A stretch of 15,695 nucleotides of DNA, from the NCBI GenBank assembly GCA_902494595.1, contig CABUTY010000004.1, positions 1 through 15,695 of the forward strand, in the 5' to 3' direction. Source of the DNA: an uncultured Porphyromonadaceae bacterium (GTDB lineage: Bacteria > Bacteroidota > Bacteroidia > Bacteroidales > Muribaculaceae). The notes beneath the pieces were generated by a model. That model was not told the origin of the DNA. It ran no database searches and was given only the letters and a program-made list of their open reading frames with translations. A program made the translations under genes and the position numbers. Shown in pieces: positions 1 to 5,468 of this stretch; position 1 is the stretch's first letter, and every line of letters starts with the position of its first letter.

Positions 1-113
1 GGGTGCGCGAGATCGCAGCCATGATTTCGGGCAGCGAAGTCACCGACGCCGCCATCCAGAACGCTCGCATGCTCCTCGGTATGACCGCTAACAATATTGG
101 AAAAGATGAATAA
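1..113 (+). CDS. recN: RecN, C-terminal end (partial)
   Basis: Only the last ~36 codons are present, read in frame from base 3 to a TAA at 111-113. The peptide begins VREIAAMISGSEVTDAAIQN and continues with ARMLL. This is the usual C-terminal tail of the SMC-like repair ATPase RecN, where a V-E-I-A-x-M-x-x-G segment after the Walker B/D-loop region is followed by a short helix containing A-R-x-L-L. RecN acts in double-strand break repair. The rlmB start codon overlaps the stop by 8 nt, suggesting translational coupling. recN followed by rlmB is an order I know from other Bacteroidales. The ATPase motifs lie outside the window, so the call rests on the tail and the context. Confidence 0.8.
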   Translation, partial: VREIAAMISGSEVTDAAIQNARMLLGMTANNIGKDE

Positions 114-867
114 AGGAGATTATATATTCGGGACCCGGGCTGTGGTCGAGGCGCTGGATCTCGGCAAGAGTATCGATAAGATACTGCTCCGCAAGGAGAT
201 GGGAGGCGGTGCCGCCCGCGAGATAGTGACAAAGGCCAGGGAGTACGACATACCGGTACAGCGGGTGCCGCTGGAGAAACTCAACCGTATCACGATGAAG
301 AATCATCAGGGTGTGATAGCGGTGGTTTCACCGGTGCGTTATCATCGGCTCGACACGTTGATGCCGGGATTGTACGAGGAGGGCAAGATACCGTTCATGG
401 TTTGTCTGGACTGCATTACCGACACACGCAACTTCGGGGCCATAGGCCGTACGGCCGACTGTGCCGGCGTTGACGGCATAGTGATACCGGAGCGCAACTC
501 TGCGTCGGTGACCCCGGATGCCATGAAGACATCGGCGGGCGGACTTCTCTACGTGCCTGTATGCCGCGAGAAAGATATGCTTGCAGCCGTGCGATATCTC
601 AGGGAGTGCGGCGTAAAGGTGGTGGGAGCCACCGAAAAGGGTGCCGTGAACTATACGGAGATAGACTATACGGTGCCGGTGGCTGTGGTGATGGGCAACG
701 AGGAGCATGGTATCAGCGACGAGGTGCTCCGACAGTGCGACGAACTCGCCGCAATACCCCTTTCCGGACATATAGGGTCGCTAAATGTGTCGGTGGCCGC
801 TGGCATTCTTATGTATGAGGTGCGCCGGCAGAGAGACCTCGCCGATTTGCATACCTCATGGATTTGA
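106..867 (+). CDS. rlmB: 23S rRNA (guanosine-2'-O-)-methyltransferase RlmB, SpoU/TrmH family
   Basis: A 253-aa SPOUT-class methyltransferase that uses S-adenosylmethionine to methylate a ribose in 23S rRNA (G2251 by E. coli numbering for RlmB). An N-terminal substrate-binding domain (about residues 1-75, with IFGTRAVVEAL) precedes the knotted catalytic domain. Motif 1 is N109-F-G-A-I-G-R115, motif 2 is M196-G-N-E-E-H-G202, and motif 3 is P218-L-S-G-H-I-G-S-L-N-V-S229. Length is normal for the family. I prefer the ATG at 106 over the in-frame TTG at 97, because homologues begin just before the IFG motif and the ATG gives a short 8-nt overlap with recN. A generic TrmH-family RNA ribose methyltransferase is the alternative, but the N-terminal domain favours RlmB. 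Confidence 0.9.
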   Translation: MNKGDYIFGTRAVVEALDLGKSIDKILLRKEMGGGAAREIVTKAREYDIPVQRVPLEKLNRITMKNHQGVIAVVSPVRYHRLDTLMPGLYEEGKIPFMVCLDCITDTRNFGAIGRTADCAGVDGIVIPERNSASVTPDAMKTSAGGLLYVPVCREKDMLAAVRYLRECGVKVVGATEKGAVNYTEIDYTVPVAVVMGNEEHGISDEVLRQCDELAAIPLSGHIGSLNVSVAAGILMYEVRRQRDLADLHTSWI

Positions 868-877
868 TGTAACTTTG
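846..877 (+). promoter_or_regulatory. Bacteroidota-type promoter of nusB
   Basis: TTTG at 846-849 (-33 element) is followed after exactly 20 nt by TAACTTTG at 870-877 (-7 element, consensus TAnnTTTG). The -33 element lies within the last codons of rlmB. The expected transcript start is near 884, so the in-frame GTG at 877 would sit inside the -7 element. That supports ATG 922 as the nusB start. A small GGGAG/CTCCC hairpin (889-893 with 902-906) lies at the start of the leader. Confidence 0.75.
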
Positions 878-921
878 TGTCCGTATTGGGGAGCCGGAGG
901 ACTCCCGATAAAACTTTACAG

Positions 922-2322
922 ATGATAAATAGAGTTCTGATACGCATCAAGGTAGTGCAGATTCTGTACTCCTATCTATTGGTAGAGAAGAAGTTCACGC
1001 TTGAAGAGCCGCCGGTATCGCCGACGAAAGAGAAGCGTTATGCTTACGGTGTATATATAGAGATGCTGGCACTTCTTGTCATGCTGTCGGAAAGCATCGG
1101 ACCCCGACGGAAGGGAGCACCTGTCAATACCCGGTTCATAGAACGTATAAGGAAAGACGACCGTATAGCGAGTGCATGTCGGCGTCTTATGGCCAACAGA
1201 CTGTTCCGGGTGGATATTCAGGGTCTCTCCGACAAGCTGCTGGAATCGGCAATCTTCAAGAATTACGTCAAAGACCTCGACAAGGGACTGCCCGGTGCCG
1301 AAGACAATATGTGGCGCGAGGCTTTCAACCAGATAGTCATGACCAGCCCCGACGTCATGGAATATGCCCAGAATGTGGAGGGTTATTCCCTGAAAGGCCT
1401 TGAGAGGATGCAGGGGATGGTGAACGATACGCTCACGAATTTCAGCACCTCGCAGGATGATGCTGCCGATGGCCTGAAGACTCTCGAGAAGAGTCTCGAC
1501 ATGGCCCGCGAACTCTATTTCCGGCTTCTGGCTCTCGCCGTGGATATCACCGACCTTCAGAAACGCAAGCTCGACGCCAACCGATACAAGTATCTCAAGA
1601 CTTCGGAGGACCTCAATCCCAACCTGAAGTTTGTGGAGAACGAGGTGATAGAGGCTTTGCGTCGCGACGAGACATTCACAGCATTCATAGAGAAAAACAA
1701 AATCAACTGGCTTCAGGAGGACCCTCTGTTGGTGGAGAGTCTGCTGAAGGCTGTGCTCCAGTCGGAGAGCTACGCGAGGTATATGGAGTCGCAGTATGCC
1801 GATATCCATGAGGATTCCGAACTGTGGCGCGAGCTTTTCCGCAGGGTAATCATGGTGAATCCCTCATTCCTTGAGGCTCTGGAGGAAAAGTCGGTATTCT
1901 GGAACGACGACCTCGACATAATGGCTACCTTCGTGCAGAAGACGTTCCGCCGTCTTGAAGAGGGGAGACCCAATCCGATTCTCGAGAAGTACAAGGACGA
2001 CGAGGATGCCCGGTTCGGCAGCAAACTCATGCGATATGTATTCCGCGACAAGGAGAGATATTCGGAATGGGTTCACGACGCGGTGCAGGGTAGCGAATGG
2101 GAGATGGAACGCCTTGCCTTCATGGACGTGGTGGTGATTTACACCGCGCTGGCGGAAATTCTCAACTTCCCGCAGATACCCGCTTCGGTATCGTTCAACG
2201 AGTACATAGAGATTGCCAAGTCGTACAGCAGCGCACGCAGCGGACAGTTCATCAACGGACTCCTCTCCTGCATACTGATGCGCCTGGAGGATGAAGGCGT
2301 GCTTTTAAAGCCTCTGGATTAA
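922..2322 (+). CDS. nusB: Transcription antitermination protein NusB, elongated with an internal duplication
   Basis: 466 aa. NusB with NusE/S10 binds boxA RNA and supports antitermination during rRNA transcription. The start MINRVLIRIKVVQILYSYLL is the usual Bacteroidota NusB N-terminus. The classical NusB fold is at the C-terminus (about 395-460), with R397-L-A-F-M-D, A409-L-A-E-I-L-N-F-P-Q-I-P, N426-E-Y-I-E-I-A-K and S440-G-Q-F-I-N-G-L-L. I recall Bacteroidota NusB as about 310 aa, so this one is about 150 aa longer. The extra length looks like a duplicated helical middle: residues ~41-174 align by eye with ~195-346, anchored on W131-R-E-A-F/W302-R-E-L-F, on LLALLVML/LLALAVDI-type helices, and on N69-T-R-F/N234-L-K-F. 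The start is ATG 922; the upstream GTG at 877 lies in the promoter. It is first in a run with yajC, ybbR, coaE and the DUF5606 gene. Confidence 0.88.
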   Translation: MINRVLIRIKVVQILYSYLLVEKKFTLEEPPVSPTKEKRYAYGVYIEMLALLVMLSESIGPRRKGAPVNTRFIERIRKDDRIASACRRLMANRLFRVDIQGLSDKLLESAIFKNYVKDLDKGLPGAEDNMWREAFNQIVMTSPDVMEYAQNVEGYSLKGLERMQGMVNDTLTNFSTSQDDAADGLKTLEKSLDMARELYFRLLALAVDITDLQKRKLDANRYKYLKTSEDLNPNLKFVENEVIEALRRDETFTAFIEKNKINWLQEDPLLVESLLKAVLQSESYARYMESQYADIHEDSELWRELFRRVIMVNPSFLEALEEKSVFWNDDLDIMATFVQKTFRRLEEGRPNPILEKYKDDEDARFGSKLMRYVFRDKERYSEWVHDAVQGSEWEMERLAFMDVVVIYTALAEILNFPQIPASVSFNEYIEIAKSYSSARSGQFINGLLSCILMRLEDEGVLLKPLD

Positions 2323-2345
2323 ACAGTACTCACGTCACATCCGAC

Positions 2346-2381
2346 ACATCCATCACATAAGATACATCCATCACATAAGAT
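2346..2381. repeat. Perfect 18-bp tandem repeat, two copies
   Basis: Unit ACATCCATCACATAAGAT occurs at 2346-2363 and 2364-2381 without mismatch, followed by a partial third copy (ACAT). It fills most of the 68-nt gap between nusB and yajC and ends 9 nt before the yajC start codon, so copy number would change the spacing in front of that gene. Confidence 0.9.
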
Positions 2382-2390
2382 ACATAAACT

Positions 2391-2702
2391 ATGTTAGACA
2401 TGATTTTATTGGACACAGCCGCCGGCGGCAACGGTCTGAGCGGAATCCTGATGATAGTGGCCATGATTGCCATCTTCTATTTCCTGATGATACGTCCTCA
2501 GAACAAGAAGCAGAAGGAAATCAAGCGTCAGCGCGATGCCATGAAGAATGGCGACAGAGTGGTTACCGCAGGGGGCATCCATGGCAGAATCCGCGAAATC
2601 AAGGAGGATACCATCATCATGGAGGTGGCTCCCAACACCAGCATCAAGGTCGACAAGACTTCGGTGTTTCCCGTTGCGGAAGCTCCCGCCCAGAAGAAAT
2701 AA
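2391..2702 (+). CDS. yajC: Preprotein translocase subunit YajC
   Basis: A 103-aa single-span inner-membrane protein of the SecDF-YajC accessory complex of the Sec translocase. One transmembrane helix spans about residues 17-34, followed by the family signature F31-L-M-I-R-P-Q-N-K-K-Q-K-E. A small cytoplasmic domain follows with the typical N53-G-D-R-V-V-T-A-G-G-I-H-G segment. Length is typical. ATG 2391 is chosen; a second in-frame ATG at 2400 is possible. No Shine-Dalgarno site is visible, and an 18-bp tandem repeat lies directly upstream. It sits between nusB and a YbbR-like gene, a common Bacteroidota order. Confidence 0.93.
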   Translation: MLDMILLDTAAGGNGLSGILMIVAMIAIFYFLMIRPQNKKQKEIKRQRDAMKNGDRVVTAGGIHGRIREIKEDTIIMEVAPNTSIKVDKTSVFPVAEAPAQKK

Positions 2703-2720
2703 CCTGTTCCGGTTCCCGTC

Positions 2721-3701
2721 ATGGCGGTCAGGAGAAGATCCTGGAAGGAACAGTGGCACAGACTGAGAACTTCATCACACTTTCATGGTGTGGTGATGTT
2801 CCTCATATTCGTGTTTGTGGCCACCCTTTTCTGGTTCATACTGAAACTCAACGACAGTGTGACCCAGACCTTCCGTGTGCGGCTTAATTTCGAGAATGTG
2901 CCCGACAGTGTGGTGTTCATCTCCAACAGGCCTTCCGACATCCATGTCACCGTGCGCGACAAAGGGACCAACATCCTTCGCTCGGGCGTGATCAAGAATC
3001 CGGTGATCGACGTCAATTTCCGCGACTACAGCAACTCGGGCGTGCTGCGTCTGTCGAAGAGCGACCTTACAGCCGAGCTGAAATCGTCGTTCGGCTCCAG
3101 CGTACAGATAGTATCCACTTCCATCGACTCTCTGCGGCTCCTCTATACCGAAGAGCCGGGCAAACGGGTTCCTGTTGAGGTGAAGATACATGCCGAGGCC
3201 TCGTCGGGAAATGTGATAGCCGGTACGCCGGTGCCCCTCACAAGCGGTGTCCTAATATATTCCTTCGGCAATGAGAAGGATACCGTGAACAGGGTACGGA
3301 CGAAGTCCCTCAACATCCGGGGACTCAGCCAGACCACGGAGGTGACGGCTCATATACAGCCTATCAACGGTATAAAAATTGTGCCCGACACTGTCAAGGT
3401 GCGCATAAATGTGGAGCCTCTGGTTCACAAGGAGGGCTTCGTGAAGGTGGAGACACGCGGTGTGCCGTCGGGCGAACAGCTCCTGCTTTTCCCAAACACC
3501 GTGCCGGTGTCGTACTATATACCGATGAGCAAATTCTCCGACGGCAACATACCGCTGACGGTTACAGTAGACTACAAGGATACGCACATATACAAGGGGA
3601 ACCGACTTCCGTTGACGATAACCTCATATCCGCCGTTTATTGTGAATCCGGAGGTTAAGAGCGACAGCGTGGAATATACTCTGGTAAGGAGAAACAGGTA
3701 A
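2721..3701 (+). CDS. YbbR-like domain protein, membrane-anchored
   Basis: A 326-aa protein with a short basic cytoplasmic N-terminus (MAVRRRSWKEQWHRLR), one transmembrane helix at about residues 22-42, and a long extracytoplasmic part rich in beta strand. Repeated segments such as VRLNFENVPDSVVF, VPVEVKIHAE, LNIRGLSQTTEVTAHI and VRINVEPL match the pattern of YbbR-like repeats. These proteins are found across bacteria; in Firmicutes the relative CdaR modulates the c-di-AMP cyclase. No cyclase gene is seen here, so a regulatory role is not shown. The gene follows yajC by 18 nt and precedes coaE by 4 nt, consistent with one transcript. Family call confident, function unknown. Confidence 0.82.
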   Translation: MAVRRRSWKEQWHRLRTSSHFHGVVMFLIFVFVATLFWFILKLNDSVTQTFRVRLNFENVPDSVVFISNRPSDIHVTVRDKGTNILRSGVIKNPVIDVNFRDYSNSGVLRLSKSDLTAELKSSFGSSVQIVSTSIDSLRLLYTEEPGKRVPVEVKIHAEASSGNVIAGTPVPLTSGVLIYSFGNEKDTVNRVRTKSLNIRGLSQTTEVTAHIQPINGIKIVPDTVKVRINVEPLVHKEGFVKVETRGVPSGEQLLLFPNTVPVSYYIPMSKFSDGNIPLTVTVDYKDTHIYKGNRLPLTITSYPPFIVNPEVKSDSVEYTLVRRNR

Positions 3702-3705
3702 GCGC

Positions 3706-4305
3706 ATGGTCACGGGCATCTGCGGAGGAATAGGAAGCGGGAAGAGCGTGGTGTCGCGGCTGTTGCGGCTTCGTGGCTATGATGTCTACGACTGCGACAA
3801 GGAAGCTCGCGGCATCATGGCATCGAGCCGTGAGATACGTGAGGCCATGGAGAATCGTTGGCCCGCGATGGATATCTATGCCGGCGGAGAGATGGACCGT
3901 GCCAAGGTTGCAGCGATAGTATTCGCCGATGCTGCGGAGCGTGCATGGCTCGACAGCATGGTACACGGGCGTGTCAGGGAGCACCTGGCCGTATGGATAG
4001 CAGCCTGCAGTGGGGAGAAGGTGTTTGTGGAGTCGGCCATACTCTTCAGCTCGGGACTATGGCGGATGTGCGACGATGTCTGGGAGGTGACAGCCCCCGA
4101 GGATCTGCGCGTAAGCAGGATTATGGCCCGTTCAGGAATGAATGCCGCGCAGGCCGCCGACAGAATAGAGGCGCAGAGAGGAGAGGAAACGCATCCGGCA
4201 CGCAGGAACGTCACAATACATGATATAGTCAACGACGGCCTCCATTCACTTCTCAGAGAGGTGGATCTGGCGCAAAAAGATGAAAATAAAATAAATACTA
4301 AATAA
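3706..4305 (+). CDS. coaE: Dephospho-CoA kinase
   Basis: A 199-aa P-loop kinase that phosphorylates the 3'-hydroxyl of the dephospho-CoA ribose with ATP, the last step in coenzyme A synthesis. The Walker A loop G7-G-I-G-S-G-K-S14 follows the first strand. The substrate-contact segment VYDCDKEAR (about 27-35) corresponds to the family's Y-x-x-D-x-x-A motif. VFVESAILFSSG is the equivalent of the conserved V-x-x-P-L-L-F-E-x-G, with Ala-Ile in place of Pro-Leu, a variant I associate with Bacteroidota. The lid motif R-x-x-x-R is represented by VSRIMARSGM. Length is normal. It starts 4 nt after ybbR and ends 1 nt before the next gene, so it is very probably co-transcribed and perhaps translationally coupled. 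Confidence 0.92.
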   Translation: MVTGICGGIGSGKSVVSRLLRLRGYDVYDCDKEARGIMASSREIREAMENRWPAMDIYAGGEMDRAKVAAIVFADAAERAWLDSMVHGRVREHLAVWIAACSGEKVFVESAILFSSGLWRMCDDVWEVTAPEDLRVSRIMARSGMNAAQAADRIEAQRGEETHPARRNVTIHDIVNDGLHSLLREVDLAQKDENKINTK

Positions 4306-4306
4306 A

Positions 4307-4744
4307 ATGCTTAAGGAAATAATATCGATAACGGGAAAGCCGGGACTCTATAAGATACTGAGTCAGGGACGCGGCACGTTGATAGTTGAGAATGTGGAGG
4401 ACAAGCATCGTATGCCGGTTCATGCACGCGACAAGGTGGTTTCGCTGGGCGATATCGCCATGTACACCGAAAGCGGCGACACGCCCCTGGGCGAAATCCT
4501 CGACAAGCTCTACAGCCACTTCGGCGGCAAGGAGATAGATGTCAACGGCATGGACTCCAAGAAGCTGCATGATACATTCGGCGATGTTGTGAGCGACTAT
4601 GACCGCGACCGTGTACGCGACAGCGACATCAGGAAGCTCTTCAAATGGTACAACATACTCATAGGTGACGGCATGACCCAGTTCACCGAGAAAAAAGAAG
4701 AGGAGAAAGAGGCCGACACGAAAGAGAGCGCCGACAAGCAATAA
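4307..4744 (+). CDS. DUF5606 domain protein
   Basis: A 145-aa cytoplasmic protein without signal peptide or membrane helix. The N-terminal part (residues 1-55: ISITGKPGLYKILSQGRGTL, then VENVEDKHRMPVHARDKVVS) is the conserved DUF5606 region known from Bacteroidota. A helical middle and a highly charged, low-complexity tail (about 126-145, E/K/D-rich) follow. The biochemical role is unknown. The start codon lies one base after the coaE stop, and coaE followed by this gene is conserved in the phylum as I recall, which points to a link with the same transcript rather than to a known pathway. It is the last intact gene of the run; a palindromic hairpin and a transposase remnant follow. Confidence 0.82.
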   Translation: MLKEIISITGKPGLYKILSQGRGTLIVENVEDKHRMPVHARDKVVSLGDIAMYTESGDTPLGEILDKLYSHFGGKEIDVNGMDSKKLHDTFGDVVSDYDRDRVRDSDIRKLFKWYNILIGDGMTQFTEKKEEEKEADTKESADKQ

Positions 4745-4775
4745 ATCCTTTTAATGAAATCACTGCCTCGGGGTG

Positions 4776-4811
4776 CCTTGTAGGGACGCTCCATGGCGCG
4801 TCCCTACAAGG
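4776..4811. repeat. Perfect 14-bp inverted repeat (REP-like hairpin)
   Basis: The left arm CCTTGTAGGGACGC (4776-4789) and its exact reverse complement (4798-4811) flank an 8-nt loop (TCCATGGC). No T-tract follows, so it does not look like a Rho-independent terminator. A TAGGGACG/CGTCCCTA core of this kind resembles short dispersed palindromes of Bacteroidota genomes; that it is dispersed in this genome is inference. The Rpn-type reading frame begins immediately at its right edge. Confidence 0.8.
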
Positions 4812-4812
4812 T

Positions 4813-5208
4813 CAATTTACGAAGGATTCGCCGGAGGAATGCGAGAATAATTTTGAACGTTGGATTTATTTGCTTAAGAATATGGAAAGGCTGGTTACAA
4901 TGCCGTTTACGGACATGAATGCCGTATACCGCAGGATAGAGGAGGTAAGCCGCGTGGAGAATCTCAATGCAGCCGAACGCCGGCAATACGAACGCGAACT
5001 CAAGGCATACCGTGATTATAATAACCAGATGCTCACAGCCCGGGAGGAAGGTCTTGATGAGGGCCGTGCGGAGGGTCGTGCGGAGGCGCATAAGCTGATT
5101 GTCTCCAATATGAAATCACAGGGACTTGACAACGATGAAATAGCTCGGCTTGTCAACATGCCGTTGCATGTCATCAACGAAATTGTGAGCATGGAAAGCA
5201 AGGAATAA
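4813..5208 (+). pseudogene. Rpn family PD-(D/E)XK nuclease/transposase, C-terminal remnant
   Basis: From 4813 the frame reads QFTKDSPEECENNFERWIY, then LLKNMERLVTMPF, then a helical part with L-N-A-A-E-R-R-Q-Y-E-R-E-L-K and an R-E-E-G-x-x-E-G-R-A-E-G-R-A-E repeat. This is the C-terminal third of Rpn-type recombination-promoting nucleases / PD-(D/E)XK transposases, which are normally about 300 aa. The nuclease core with its catalytic residues is missing. The frame is open upstream through the hairpin, but no in-frame ATG precedes M4882; TTG 4870 is the first possible start. A short product of about 109-113 aa could still be made, but it could not be a nuclease. It is followed by a strong terminator. 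Confidence 0.72.
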
Positions 5209-5242
5209 TTAGGTAAGGACCTAGATAGCGAAGAAATGCACC

Positions 5243-5290
5243 CTGTCGTTATGGCCAAAATCAATTGGCCATGACGACAGTATGTTTTTT
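5243..5290 (+). terminator. Rho-independent terminator after the Rpn remnant
   Basis: A 16-bp stem (5243-5258 with 5265-5280, one G-U pair in RNA) with a 6-nt loop AATCAA is followed by TATG and a run of six T (5285-5290). Orientation is for + strand transcripts. It would end transcription from the housekeeping block and insulate the downstream receptor operon. Confidence 0.8.
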
Positions 5291-5385
5291 GACAAGACTA
5301 TCTGTTTGAAGTGGATCGGATGTGAAGTTATGGAGGTTTATCAAATTTGCAATATTGTGATTACATTTTTTTACAATCTTTTGCT

Positions 5386-5393
5386 TAACTTTG
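5386..5393 (+). promoter_or_regulatory. -7 element of the TonB receptor operon
   Basis: TAACTTTG matches TAnnTTTG. A good TTTG is not found 19-21 nt upstream; instead there is a run of T at 5366-5372. The expected transcript start is near 5400, giving a leader of about 70 nt before ATG 5469. The incomplete -33 element may mean an activator or an extracytoplasmic-function sigma factor is involved; that is inference. Confidence 0.5.
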
Positions 5394-5468
5394 CAGAGCA
5401 GTTCAGAGAGGGGCTGCTTGGAAAAGGATATCGAAAACCGTGAAACAACATAACCAACAATAACAACT

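Noticed and set aside
97..105. TTG at 97 as rlmB start
   Set aside because: ATG 106 is three codons later, has the better codon, and fits the family's N-terminus.
877..921. GTG at 877 as nusB start
   Set aside because: It lies within the -7 promoter element, and the known NusB N-terminus begins at ATG 922.
2346..2385. CRISPR array
   Set aside because: It has only two directly adjoining 18-bp copies with no spacers.
4776..4811. Hairpin as terminator of the coaE-DUF5606 transcript
   Set aside because: No T-tract follows on either strand; the real terminator signal is at 5243-5290.
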